A stretch of DNA of 64,000 nucleotides, taken from NCBI RefSeq assembly GCF_900099965.1, contig NZ_FNDJ01000008.1, positions 248,001-312,000 on the forward strand, in the 5' to 3' direction. The DNA is from Nonomuraea jiangxiensis (lineage in GTDB: Bacteria > Actinomycetota > Actinomycetes > Streptosporangiales > Streptosporangiaceae). Position 1 is the first letter of the stretch. Every line of letters begins with the position of its first letter. The notes beneath the pieces were generated by a model that did not search any database, was not told the DNA's origin, and saw only the letters and a program-made list of their open reading frames with translations. Positions 33,010-42,497 of the stretch are shown one piece after another. A program made the position numbers and the translations under genes.

Positions 33010-35376
33010 TCAGCGGACGTAGACGGGCGAGGTCATCGCGACCATCGCCGCGTCGTACGGGCACAGGTTCACGGCGGCGTCGATCGGGCCGCACAGCGGG
33101 GTCTGCTCCAGCAGGTCGTTGCCGAGACGCAGTTCGGCGCGGAGCCAGCCCTGCTCGGCCGGGGCGGTGAACTCGATCGCCCCGTCGCGCGTGAGGTGCT
33201 GGTCGAGCAGGGTCCGGCCGTTGGCGAGGACGCGCAGTGAGCCGTCGGTGAGCGGGTCGAGCGAGCGTACGCGCAGCTTCTCGCCCGGGCGGACGTCGTC
33301 GCCGATGACGGGCACGAAGCGGCCGCCGCGCTTGGCCTCGATCACGAGCGGGCGACCGCCGACGGACGGCGGCAGCGCGGACACGCTGGTGCGGCCGGCG
33401 CGCAGCGCCTCCAGGACGGCGCCCGCCGAGCGGTCGCGCGCGAGCACCCAGGTGGTGGGATAGCCGGCGCCCTGCGGCTGCCCGTACTGCGTCCGGGCGT
33501 CGCTGCCGCCGGTCAGCGCGACGCGCGCGCCGCGCTGCAGCCAGCAGTCGAGGTAGTCCTCGGCGGCGCGGATGCTGGAGGCCGGGTTCCAGACCTCGAT
33601 CGTGTCCGGCCGCACGTCGAACCCGTAGCCCCAGGTGAGCGTCGAAGCGTCGCAGCCGGCGAACGGCTTGGTGATCTTGGAGCCGGGGTGGTCGATCTGG
33701 AAGACGCCGCCCTTCGCACGGGCGTCGGCAGCGAGCGCGTTGATCGCGGCGGCGGAACCGTCGCCGTTGTCGAGCAGCTCCTTCACGCCGAGTACGTGGG
33801 CGACGCCGTTGACGTGGTCCTCGTAGCCGGGGATCGCGAGCACGCCGTGGCCGCCGGAGCCCCGCGCGCTCGCCGAGCGGACGTCGTCGTCATCGCTGAT
33901 CGCGAGGTAGTCGAGCCCGCGGCCGCCCGCCTCGGCGAAACGCGAACGGACGTCGACGCCCGCGCGGAACGGGTCGGCCTCGCCCGCGTCGTCGGTCCCG
34001 GCGCAGTAGACGTCGCTGGAGAAGCAGCTGTGGACGTTCAGGTCGCCCGCCAGCCAGCGGCCGCCCGTGGTGCTCAGGTCGCTCTTGGGCGCGTTCGGGG
34101 CACTCGCCTGCTGGCGGTCGTTGACCCAGATCGGGCTGGAGTACGCGACCGGACGCCCGTCGCGGCGGACCCGGAGGAAGTACCAGGTGTCGTCGGCCGC
34201 CTTCAGCGAGACGTTGAGCCGGTCACCGGTCGCGCCGGCGACCACCTGGCCGCCGTTGCTGACCAGCTCCAGCTGCAACGGCGTGCTGGAGCCGCGGACG
34301 TGCGCGTCGATGGCCAGCGGGCTCTTGCCGTTGGTGCGGACCCGCTCGCCCATGCCGTGCCCGTCGATCGTGAAGTCCAGTCGCAGCGCGTTGTCGAGCA
34401 CCGCGTAGAAGCGGCGGTCGGCCATCGCGCGCTTGATGTCCTTCTCGGTGTTGGCCCTGGCCAGGACGACGGTCTTGGCGTACTGCGAGCCGCCCCAGTC
34501 GTCCGTGCGGTCGTGCCCGTTGTCCTCGGCGCCGATCGCGCCGACGTGCCAGCCCTTGTCGAGCGCGCGGGCGTACCAGCCCTCGGGCGGAGCGTTGTGC
34601 CCGGGCGGCGTGCCGAAGTCGCCGCCGCCGTTGAAGACCTCGATGCCGGCCATCTGGTCGTCGGCCTCCGGGAAATACTTGAAGTCCTCCCAGCCGAACC
34701 CGAGGTCGCTGCGGACGTCGCAGCGCAGCGGGCCGCACAGCGTCTTGTCGCCGGGGTGGTTGAACACCGCCAGGCCGTCCTTGCCGGTGGTGGTCAGCCA
34801 GTCGTAGAAGCGATCCATCGCGATGGTGCCGCCGTCGGTCTCGGGCAGCGAGTTCTCGCGTGAGAAGTAGACGTTGATGTGGCCCATGCGGTCCGAGGTC
34901 CACTCGAACCCGCGGAAGCCGACAAAGTCCTTCGCGGGGTCGGTCGCGGCGCGGGCCTGCTCAAGCTCCGCGTCCCATTTGCGCAGCGCGTCGAGCGGGT
35001 TGACCGGATCGGCGTTCTGGCAGCTCGGCGCGACCCGCGGGTCCAGGCACTCCTCGTTGAAGACGTACGGCGCGTTGACGTTCGAGGTGTGCTCACTCGA
35101 ACCGACGAAGTTCAGGTCGTGCTTGTCGCGCCCGGAGGCGAAGTAGTCGGCGGGCCGTGAGCCGGGCCATCCGTCGGAGTAGCCGCTGTGCTCGTGCAGC
35201 GCGCCGATGAGCTCGCGGGGCGCCCCGGGGTGGGGCGTCGTGGCGACCTGAGCCTTCCCACTCGTGGCGGTCGCCGCCTCGGCGGACAGGACGGGGCCGG
35301 CCGTTGCGGCCACGGCTACGGTCAAGGCTGTGGCCGTGACAGCCATGAGCCGGCGATGCCAGGTGGAAAGACCCAC
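33010..35376 (-). CDS. Secreted CehA/McbA-type PHP-domain metallohydrolase
   Basis: The GTG at 35376, with GGGAG nine bases upstream, gives 788 residues with a Sec signal peptide. Two PHP-like modules follow. The first has ALHEHSGYSDGWP (metal His pair), FVGSSEHT, FRGFEWTSD and AVFNHPGD. The second has LNVHSCFSSD, YLAISDDDD, AIPGYEDHV and FQIDHPGS. PHP-fold enzymes of the CehA/McbA group hydrolyse esters or phosphoesters; the export signal and size suggest an extracellular hydrolase of unknown substrate. A broken relative lies at 7049-8669. The two share only the first PHP core. Confidence 0.85.
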   Translation of the reverse strand: MGLSTWHRRLMAVTATALTVAVAATAGPVLSAEAATATSGKAQVATTPHPGAPRELIGALHEHSGYSDGWPGSRPADYFASGRDKHDLNFVGSSEHTSNVNAPYVFNEECLDPRVAPSCQNADPVNPLDALRKWDAELEQARAATDPAKDFVGFRGFEWTSDRMGHINVYFSRENSLPETDGGTIAMDRFYDWLTTTGKDGLAVFNHPGDKTLCGPLRCDVRSDLGFGWEDFKYFPEADDQMAGIEVFNGGGDFGTPPGHNAPPEGWYARALDKGWHVGAIGAEDNGHDRTDDWGGSQYAKTVVLARANTEKDIKRAMADRRFYAVLDNALRLDFTIDGHGMGERVRTNGKSPLAIDAHVRGSSTPLQLELVSNGGQVVAGATGDRLNVSLKAADDTWYFLRVRRDGRPVAYSSPIWVNDRQQASAPNAPKSDLSTTGGRWLAGDLNVHSCFSSDVYCAGTDDAGEADPFRAGVDVRSRFAEAGGRGLDYLAISDDDDVRSASARGSGGHGVLAIPGYEDHVNGVAHVLGVKELLDNGDGSAAAINALAADARAKGGVFQIDHPGSKITKPFAGCDASTLTWGYGFDVRPDTIEVWNPASSIRAAEDYLDCWLQRGARVALTGGSDARTQYGQPQGAGYPTTWVLARDRSAGAVLEALRAGRTSVSALPPSVGGRPLVIEAKRGGRFVPVIGDDVRPGEKLRVRSLDPLTDGSLRVLANGRTLLDQHLTRDGAIEFTAPAEQGWLRAELRLGNDLLEQTPLCGPIDAAVNLCPYDAAMVAMTSPVYVR

Positions 35377-35460
35377 GGGACGATGCTCCCAGCATAGGTA
35401 GGTACGTATGGTGAAGATGCGGCTGGGACGGTACGCCATAAATGGGACATAAAGGAGAAC

Positions 35461-36005
35461 GTGCCGGGTCTACCGGACGAACGGCACCGCGAACTCGTCC
35501 TCGACAGCAAACCAGACATGAGTGAGTTCTGATACGCGAGTTGCGCTCGGTCGTCTCCGGCTGCGACGCCCCACCCGACGCCGCCTTCGACGAGGCCGTC
35601 GCCTCACTGCGCCACTGGCGCGAACGACTTCACGGCCACGACATCGCGCGGCCCGGCTACTACCAGTCCACCGCGGCGGGAGTGGGCCTCCTCGTCGCCG
35701 CGCCGGACGCCATGGACCCGCGCGAGCGCTTCGCCAGGATCAACGCCGTCATCGGGAACTTCTGGGACTGCTGTGACGACCTCGTGCACGCGGCCGGCGG
35801 CTTCACGACGACCCCGTTGAGGCGGCTCACGACCACCTTGCGCGGGGTGGAGGACCTGTGGTTCGACCGCGAGGCCGAGGCACTCTCGGGCGGGGCGGAG
35901 CCGTACGAGGTGCTGGAGAGCGGGCTTCGGGCGATCGAGGGAAAGGCCGGGGCGCGGGAGGAGGCCGCGCGGGCCGTCGCGCGGTGCGCCGGCTGGCTCG
36001 GCTGA
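35461..36005 (+). pseudogene. Hypothetical protein, probable single-base frameshift near the start
   Basis: A GTG at 35461 with an excellent AAAGGAG site opens a 23-codon frame (MPGLPDERHRELVLD) that ends in TGA at 35530. In the next frame a long protein-like sequence (VLIRELRSVVSGCD...) runs to 36005. Adding one base after the SE codons at about 35526 joins them as ...DMSEVLIRELRSVV. The joined product would be about 180 residues, helical and charged, with WRERLHGHDIARPGYYQS and GNFWDCCDDLVHAAGG motifs. No family is recognised. If the shift is real, a TTG at 35541 is the only alternative start. Confidence 0.55.
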
Positions 36006-36142
36006 CGGGTGGAAGCACTCCGCCACCTGCTCGGCGCGGATCGCGCCATCCGGGCGGACGGTGCCCGTGGGCTGTCGCCGCCGCTGCGGTGACGCGAAAA
36101 CGCGTTGCCGTAAATCCCCGCGAAACGTAAGGTTATGCGCTC

Positions 36143-37369
36143 GTGATCACAGTGGTGGAACGGGTTCTGCCTGCCCGGCTGGGGACAGGTTTTCGGTGGT
36201 TGCTGGCATCGAGCTGGCTGACGAACCTCGGTGACGGGGTCGCGGCCGCCGCGGGCCCGCTGCTGATCGCGACGTTGACCCGCGACCCGCTGATGATCTC
36301 GCTGGCGGCCCTGGTGAGCTGGGCGCCGCCGCTGCTGTTCAGCCTGTACGCGGGCGTGCTGTCGGACCGGTACAACCGGCGCAAGATCGTGCTGGTCGCG
36401 AACGCGGTACGGGCCCTGGTGCTGGCGGCGCTCGTCGCACTCATGGTGACCGGCACCGTGACCGTGGCGATCGCGCTGGTGGCCCTCACGCTCCGATCCA
36501 TCGCCGAGGTGTTCGCCGACAACGCGACGGCCACGCTGACACCCATGATGGTCGGCAAGGACGATCTCGTCATCGCCAACGCCCGCCTGGGCACGGGTTT
36601 CATCACGCTCAATCAGCTCGCCGGTCCGCCGATCGGCGCGGCACTGTTCGGCCTGGGCGTGACCTGGCCATTCGCGAGCCAGCTGCTCCTGGTGGTGGCG
36701 GGGGTCGTCCTGGTCTCCCGGATCACCCTGCCGCCGCACGGCCAGCAGGCCGACGACCCCAAGCCTGACACCGTACGGGAACTGATCGCCGGGTTCAGCT
36801 GGACCATCCAGCACGCGGCGGTCCGCACGCTGGCGCTCACCATCCTGATCTTCAACTTCACGTTCGGCGCGGCCTGGTCGGTTCTGGTCCTCTACACCCA
36901 GGAGCAGCTCGGCCTCGGCGCCATAGGGTTCGGCCTGATGACCACCATCGGCGGGATCGGCGGCTTGATCGGCACCGGCCTGTACGGGGCGATCACCCGC
37001 AGAGTGAGCCTCGGCGCCCTGATGCGGATCGGGCTCATCATCGAGACGTTCACCCACCTGGGCCTGGCCCTGACCCATTCGCCGTGGGTCGCCGGGGGCA
37101 TCTTCCTGGTTTTCGGCGCGCACGCGTTCATCTGGGGCACGACCTCGGTCACGGTCCGCCAGCGCGCGGTCCCCCGCGAGCTCCAGGGCCGGGTGGGCAG
37201 CGTCAACACCATCTGCGTCTACGCCGGCCTGGTGGTCGGCTCGCTCATCGGCGGTCTCCTGGCCACCCGCTTCGGTGTCGCGGCGCCCTTCTGGTTCGCC
37301 TTCGCCGGTTCCGCGGTGTTCGTCGTGCTGCTGTGGCGGCAGCTCATGCACATCGCCCACGACGACTGA
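36143..37369 (+). CDS. MFS transporter, EntS-like subgroup
   Basis: The 408-residue product has twelve predicted helices and the MFS signature loop GVLSDRYNRRKIVL between helices 2 and 3. Other subgroup traits are WLLASSWLTNLGDGVAAAAGP at the start, the LNQLAGPPIGAALFG motif in helix 5, and RAVPRELQGRVGSVNTI in the second half, as in the enterobactin-exporter-like MFS_3 group common in actinobacteria. Substrate unknown; export of a small metabolite is likely. Start is GTG at 36143. Confidence 0.88.
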   Translation: MITVVERVLPARLGTGFRWLLASSWLTNLGDGVAAAAGPLLIATLTRDPLMISLAALVSWAPPLLFSLYAGVLSDRYNRRKIVLVANAVRALVLAALVALMVTGTVTVAIALVALTLRSIAEVFADNATATLTPMMVGKDDLVIANARLGTGFITLNQLAGPPIGAALFGLGVTWPFASQLLLVVAGVVLVSRITLPPHGQQADDPKPDTVRELIAGFSWTIQHAAVRTLALTILIFNFTFGAAWSVLVLYTQEQLGLGAIGFGLMTTIGGIGGLIGTGLYGAITRRVSLGALMRIGLIIETFTHLGLALTHSPWVAGGIFLVFGAHAFIWGTTSVTVRQRAVPRELQGRVGSVNTICVYAGLVVGSLIGGLLATRFGVAAPFWFAFAGSAVFVVLLWRQLMHIAHDD

Positions 37370-37390
37370 GACGAGGTCGATACGCCGGCC

Positions 37391-38569
37391 TCACCGGCTG
37401 AGCCGCCACAGGGCCGAGAACTGGGCCCCGCGCGGGTCCCTGATGACGCCCAGCGCGTAGACGGTGGTGCCGAGGACGGCAAGGTCGCTGATCTCGTACG
37501 GCAGGCCGCCGGCGACCGGGAGGAATTCCCTGGTCCAGCGGCCCTCGGCCAGATGCCACACCTCCCCCTTCCCGTCGAAGACATGTTTCGTGTGGAGGAT
37601 CGTCCACAGGCCGCCGGCGCCGTCGGGCTCGGCATCGGAGAAGCCCTGGTTCTCCCCCGCGGCCGGTCCCCACATGCAGGTCCATCCGCCGTTGGTGTGG
37701 CGGAGCGCGACGGGCCTGGGCCTGCTCACCGGCTCATCGCCGTCGGGCGGGTACTCGTCCCAGCGGTAGTCGCCCAGTACCCAGAACTCGCCGTCGCCCA
37801 TCGGCACGACGCCTCCCAGCAGCAGCCGGCCCTTGTCCGAGGGCACCGGCTTGGCGTCGCGGGGCAGCGGCATGGCGGGGAGCCGGACCGGCTGCCATGC
37901 CGTACCGGTCCATCTGGCCAGCTCCGCGACCGGTTCGTTCTCTCCCTCGGCGAAGAATCCGCCGAGGAGCCAGGGCGCCTGATCGGTCCCGCTCATCCTG
38001 CCACCGCTCCTGACGGGTAGCGGGGCGAGCTGCCAGGCCGTGCCGTTCCAGTAGGCCGAGGTGGTGCCGTTGACCGCCCAGCGGCCACGGGTGGCCCGCA
38101 CGGAGCCGCCCGCCTGGTCGAGCGGGGGTGGTTGCTGCCGCCATGCCGTACCGTCCCAGAACCGCGCGGGCTGGGCGAAGACCCACACATGCCGGGCGTC
38201 GGCGACCGAGTACGGCCACAGAGCGCTGTCTCCCGGCATGGCCGGCAGTTCGGTCCACGTCCGGCCGTCCCACCGCATGAGGGCGATCTTGGAGCCCTCG
38301 GCCGCGGGTATGTGCATGGCCCACAGGAAGCCGTCGGCGGCCGTGCCGGCGTTCAGGCCCCCGCCGGGGGCACTCCACACCAGTTCCCAGCCGGAAGCCG
38401 CCTCCCGCGGGGGGAACTGGTTCACCCGCCGGGGCGGGCTGGGGCAGGAGCCCGCCGTTTCCAGCGTGGCGGTGGCCGGCAGGGTCGGCGTGGCGGTGGA
38501 CCGCACAGGTGGTGGCGGGTTCGCACCACAACTCGCGACCAGCAGAGCCAGGATCAGGACTCGCTTCAT
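37391..38569 (-). CDS. Lipoprotein with beta-propeller-like repeats
   Basis: The ATG at 38569 begins a lipoprotein signal with lipobox LLVASC, so the mature protein of about 378 residues is anchored at the outer face of the membrane. The mature part repeats short blades of the form RWDGRTWTELP, FWDGTAWRQQPP, YWNGTAWQLAPLP, RWTGTAWQPVRLP. This pattern resembles kelch/beta-propeller surface proteins. The role is unknown. It converges on the MFS gene with only 21 bases between stops. Confidence 0.8.
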   Translation of the reverse strand: MKRVLILALLVASCGANPPPPVRSTATPTLPATATLETAGSCPSPPRRVNQFPPREAASGWELVWSAPGGGLNAGTAADGFLWAMHIPAAEGSKIALMRWDGRTWTELPAMPGDSALWPYSVADARHVWVFAQPARFWDGTAWRQQPPPLDQAGGSVRATRGRWAVNGTTSAYWNGTAWQLAPLPVRSGGRMSGTDQAPWLLGGFFAEGENEPVAELARWTGTAWQPVRLPAMPLPRDAKPVPSDKGRLLLGGVVPMGDGEFWVLGDYRWDEYPPDGDEPVSRPRPVALRHTNGGWTCMWGPAAGENQGFSDAEPDGAGGLWTILHTKHVFDGKGEVWHLAEGRWTREFLPVAGGLPYEISDLAVLGTTVYALGVIRDPRGAQFSALWRLSR

Positions 38570-38816
38570 ATGCGGACCAGGATGACAGCGAAGGGTGACA
38601 CCTGGCGAGGCCACCACGTTCGCAGGGTCACACTCGCGCCCCGTGGCCAAGCCGGCCCGGCTCGCCGGGCGATCGTGCTCCGGCCGTAGCTCGTCGGCTG
38701 AGCCGTTCCCCGCCGACCGGCCGGCTGCGATCAACATTCACCCTCACGACGCCCATTGCTCATACCGGTGATCTACGTTCCGGATGCCCCCTGAACCGGC
38801 AAATGAGGAAAAACGC

Positions 38817-40193
38817 ATGTTCCGACGTAGAACCGTCACCACCCTCTCAGCGGCCGCGATCATCCTCGCGGCCCTGTCGGTACCGGAGGTGACGGCCAAC
38901 GCCGCCACCACCACGTTCACCCCTGTAGCCGACACCTATGTGGACAACAGCGCGACAGGCACCAACTACGGCACCTCCGCGCAGCTCGGCATCGACAACT
39001 CACCTGTGAAGCGCATGTTCCTGCGCTTCACCGTGTCCGGGGTCTCCGGCACGGTCAGCTCGGTCAAGCTCCGCGTGCACACCGACAACGTCAGCGGCGC
39101 CGAGAGCGGCAGCGGTGGCAGCTTCCGCGCCATGAGCAACACCACGTGGTCCGAGACCGGGACCACCTGGAACAACCAGCCGGCCATCGACGGCGCGACG
39201 CTCGGCTCGATCGGCGCCGTGACCGCCAACGCCTGGTACGAGATCGACGTGACCTCCTACGTCAAGGGCAACGGCACGTACAGCATCGGCGTCACCTCCG
39301 CCAGCACCGACGGCGCCGACTTCGACTCCCGCGAGAGCGGCGGCTCGACCGCGCCCCAGCTCGTGGTCACGACCGGTACCACCACCCCGCCGCCGACCGG
39401 CGACGTGCTGGTGGGCGCGGGCGACATCGCCGACTCAGGCTCCGGCGACAGCGCCACCGCCGCGCTGCTCGACGACATCCCCGGCACCGTGTTCACCCTG
39501 GGCGACAACGTCTACACCAACGGCACCGCCTCGGAGTTCGCGAACTACTACGCCCCGACCTGGGGCCGCCACAAGTCGCGCACCCGGCCGGTGCCCGGCA
39601 ACCACGACTACAACACCTCGGGCGCGAGCGGCTACTACGGCTACTTCGGCTCGTCCGCCGGTGACCCAGCCAAGGGCTACTACTCCTACAACATCGGCGC
39701 CAACTGGCACGTCATCGTGCTCAACTCCAACTGCTCGGCCGTGAGCTGCGCCAGCGGCTCGGCGCAGGTCAACTGGCTGCGCTCCGACCTGGCCGCCAAC
39801 CCCAGGCCGTGCACGGTCGCCATGTGGCACCACCCGCGCTACACCTCGGGCGCCAACCACGCGCCCACCACGTCGGTCGCGCCGTTCGTCCAGGCCCTGT
39901 ACGACGCCAACGCCGACCTGATCCTGACCGGCCACAACCACCAGTACGAGCGTTTCGCCCCGATCAACCCGTCCAACCAGCTCGACACCGCCAGGGGCAT
40001 CAGGCACTTCGTCGTGGGCTCCGGCGGCGCCGGCCACTACGGGTTCGGCACGATCCTGCCCAACAGCGAGGCCCGCAACAGCGACACCTTCGGCGTGCTC
40101 AAGCTGACCCTGGGCGCCGGCAGCTACACCTGGCAGTTCGTCCCGCAGGCCGGCAAGTCCTACGCCGACAGCGGCACCACGAACTGTCACTGA
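38817..40193 (+). CDS. Secreted DNRLRE-domain metallophosphoesterase
   Basis: The 458-residue product, from an ATG with GAGGAAA upstream, has a Sec signal peptide (cleavage ANA-A). Residues about 30-180 are a DNRLRE-type carbohydrate-binding-like beta domain (FTPVADTYVDNS, LRFTVSGVSG, TTWSETGTTWNNQPAI). After a Thr/Pro linker comes a calcineurin-like phosphoesterase (GAGDIADSG, LGDNVYTNG, GNHDYNTSG, WHHPRYTSG, GHNHQYER). It is likely a secreted phosphomonoesterase or phosphodiesterase. The next two genes follow at once and are coupled with it. Confidence 0.9.
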   Translation: MFRRRTVTTLSAAAIILAALSVPEVTANAATTTFTPVADTYVDNSATGTNYGTSAQLGIDNSPVKRMFLRFTVSGVSGTVSSVKLRVHTDNVSGAESGSGGSFRAMSNTTWSETGTTWNNQPAIDGATLGSIGAVTANAWYEIDVTSYVKGNGTYSIGVTSASTDGADFDSRESGGSTAPQLVVTTGTTTPPPTGDVLVGAGDIADSGSGDSATAALLDDIPGTVFTLGDNVYTNGTASEFANYYAPTWGRHKSRTRPVPGNHDYNTSGASGYYGYFGSSAGDPAKGYYSYNIGANWHVIVLNSNCSAVSCASGSAQVNWLRSDLAANPRPCTVAMWHHPRYTSGANHAPTTSVAPFVQALYDANADLILTGHNHQYERFAPINPSNQLDTARGIRHFVVGSGGAGHYGFGTILPNSEARNSDTFGVLKLTLGAGSYTWQFVPQAGKSYADSGTTNCH

Positions 40194-40194
40194 C

Positions 40195-41424
40195 ATGTAT
40201 CTGGCCACACTCGACCGTGGCCCCGGGCGTACCGTGGGCCGGGTCAGCGGCACCGTCCTGGCCCTCGGGACGGTCAGTCTCATCACCGACGTCTCGGCCG
40301 AGATGGTGACCGCGATCCTGCCCCTGTACCTCGTCGCCGGGCTGCAGTTCAGCCCGGCGGCGTACGGGGTGATCGACGGCGTCTACACCGGCGCGACCGT
40401 GCTGCTGCGGCTGGCCGGCGGGTACATCGCCGACCGGATCGCCCGGCTCAAGGCCGTGGCGGCGGCCGGGTACGCGATCTCCGCGCTGGCCAAGCTGGGG
40501 CTGCTGGCGGCCGGGGCGTCCGGGCCGCTCATCGGGCTGACGCTCACCGTCGACCGGGCCGGCAAGGGCCTGCGCACCGCGCCACGCGACGCGCTGATCA
40601 CCATGGCGACGCCGCCCGAGCACCTCGGCCGCGCGTTCGGGGTGCACAGGACCATGGACGCGGCCGGGGCCTTCCTCGGCCCGCTGGTGGCGCTGGGCGT
40701 GCTGGCGTTGTCCGGACAGACGTACGAGCCGGTGTTCGTGGCGAGCTTCTGCGTCGCGCTGCTGGGCGTGCTGGTCCTGGTGCTGTTCGTGCCGGGCGAC
40801 CGAGCCGCCCGCGCCCTCCCCGTACCTGCCGGCGGTGGGCCGCCGGGCGGGCGGGTGTCGTTGCGCGCGGCCGGGCGGCTGGCGCGCGGGCGGTTGTTGC
40901 CCGCCGCCTGCCTGCTGGGGCTGGTCACCATCGGCGACGGGTTCGTCTATCTCGTGCTGCAGCGGCGGGTCGAGCTGAGCATCGGCTGGTTCCCGCTGCT
41001 GGCGGTCGGGACGAGCCTGGCCTACCTGACGTTGTCCGTGCCGCTGGGCAGGCTCGCCGACCGGATCGGCCGGCCCACCGTCGTGCTCGGCGGGCTGGCC
41101 GCGCTGGCCGGCGTCTACCTGCTGCTCGGGAGCCCGCTCGGCGGGCCGCCGCTCGTGCTGCTCGTACTGGCCCTGCACGGGGCCTTCTACGCGGCCACGG
41201 ACGGCGTCCTCATGGCCGTGGCCGGCACCGTCTTCCCGGCCGAGTTGCGGACCACCGGCATGGCGCTGGTCCAGAGCGGGCAGGCGGCGGCGTACGTGGT
41301 CTCGTCGCTGCTGTTCGGCCTGGCCTGGCAGTCGTGGGGCACCGGCGCGGCGTGCCTGGCGGCAGCGGCGGCGGCCGTGCTCGCCCTTCCCCTGATGGCC
41401 GTACTTCTGCGGAGGCGTGTGTGA
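40195..41424 (+). CDS. MFS transporter
   Basis: The 409-residue product has twelve helices. MFS traits are SLITDVSAEMVTAILPLYL near the start, GGYIADRIARLKAVAAAGY between helices 2 and 3, and AGKGLRTAPRDALITMATPPE before helix 5, a pattern seen in a group of actinobacterial exporters adjacent to hydrolases. It starts one base after the phosphoesterase stop and its stop overlaps the next GTG. Substrate unknown; a product of the extracellular phosphoesterase is one possibility (inference). Confidence 0.88.
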   Translation: MYLATLDRGPGRTVGRVSGTVLALGTVSLITDVSAEMVTAILPLYLVAGLQFSPAAYGVIDGVYTGATVLLRLAGGYIADRIARLKAVAAAGYAISALAKLGLLAAGASGPLIGLTLTVDRAGKGLRTAPRDALITMATPPEHLGRAFGVHRTMDAAGAFLGPLVALGVLALSGQTYEPVFVASFCVALLGVLVLVLFVPGDRAARALPVPAGGGPPGGRVSLRAAGRLARGRLLPAACLLGLVTIGDGFVYLVLQRRVELSIGWFPLLAVGTSLAYLTLSVPLGRLADRIGRPTVVLGGLAALAGVYLLLGSPLGGPPLVLLVLALHGAFYAATDGVLMAVAGTVFPAELRTTGMALVQSGQAAAYVVSSLLFGLAWQSWGTGAACLAAAAAAVLALPLMAVLLRRRV

Positions 41425-42389
41425 GCTCTCTCAGCCGGCGGGCCAGACTGCTCGTCACCGTCCTGGCGGCGATCCTGCTCGCCGGGTTCGCCACCGGGTA
41501 CGCGCTGCTCGGCCGCGAACGCCCTGCCCCGGCCGCTTCGGCGCAGGTGTCGGGCCCGGCGCTCATGGTGCTGACGAACGGCCGCCTGTCCACGGTCGCC
41601 GCGACCGACCCCGGCGGACCCCGGGAGGTGACGGAGGTGGCGTGCGACCGCGTCTACGCCGCCGCCGCGACCGTGGCCTGCCTCGAACCCGTCGGCGCGC
41701 TCAGCGCCACCCGCCTGGTCGTCATGGACGAACGGCTGCGCGAGCGCAAGACTGTGCCGCTCACCGGCTTCCCGAACCGGCTGCGCGTGTCGGCCAGCGG
41801 GAGGATGGTGTCCTGGACGCTGTTCCTCGACGGCCACTCCTATGCCACGACCGGGTTCGCCACGCGGAGCGGCGTACTCGACCTCCGGAGCGGCAGGCTG
41901 GTGAACTCGCTGGAGGACTTCGCGATCACGCGGGACGGGCTGCCGTACCGGAACGTGGACGTCAACTACTGGGGCGTCACCTTCACCTCGGACGACAACC
42001 GCTTCTACGCGACGCTCTCCACCGGCGGCCACCGCTACCTGGTGGAGGGCGACCTCGCCGCGCGGACCGTACGGACGTTGCGCGACAACGTCGAATGCCC
42101 CTCCCTGTCCCCCGACGGCACCAGGATCGCCTACAAGTCCGCCGTGGACGGCGATCCGGCCAAGGGCTGGCGGCTGTCGGTGCTGGACCTGGCCTCGGGA
42201 AGATCCACTCCCACGGCCGAGACCCGCAGCGTCGACGACCAGCCCGCCTGGCTCGACGGGCGTACCGTGGCCTACGCCCTGCAGAGCAGTGACGGCACCA
42301 ACGACACCTGGTCCGTGCCCGCCGACGGCACCGGCGCGCCACACCTGCTGGTGCCGGGCGCCAACTCCCCCTCGCCGCCGCGGCACTGA
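41421..42389 (+). CDS. Membrane-anchored TolB-like beta-propeller protein
   Basis: The 322-residue product starts at a GTG overlapping the MFS stop (GTGA). One N-terminal transmembrane helix (LLVTVLAAILLAGFATGYALL) anchors a periplasmic-side domain of WD40/TolB-like blades: CPSLSPDGTRIAYKSAV and RSVDDQPAWLDGRTVAYAL. TolB-like propellers serve as binding or scaffolding domains. It is the third gene of the phosphoesterase-MFS operon. Its function is unknown. Confidence 0.82.
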   Translation: MSSLSRRARLLVTVLAAILLAGFATGYALLGRERPAPAASAQVSGPALMVLTNGRLSTVAATDPGGPREVTEVACDRVYAAAATVACLEPVGALSATRLVVMDERLRERKTVPLTGFPNRLRVSASGRMVSWTLFLDGHSYATTGFATRSGVLDLRSGRLVNSLEDFAITRDGLPYRNVDVNYWGVTFTSDDNRFYATLSTGGHRYLVEGDLAARTVRTLRDNVECPSLSPDGTRIAYKSAVDGDPAKGWRLSVLDLASGRSTPTAETRSVDDQPAWLDGRTVAYALQSSDGTNDTWSVPADGTGAPHLLVPGANSPSPPRH

Positions 42390-42497
42390 TCGGCGGGCTC
42401 GCGATCGCCCACCCCGGCGCCGGCGGCGGGCGTGCCCGTGGTCGGCGCGATCCGCCGCGACGGCGGCACAGCCGCCCCGACCGTCAGTGCGCGCCGT

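Noticed and set aside
33688..34863. 391-codon frame opposite the PHP hydrolase
   Set aside because: Antisense shadow of a gene with clear PHP metal motifs.
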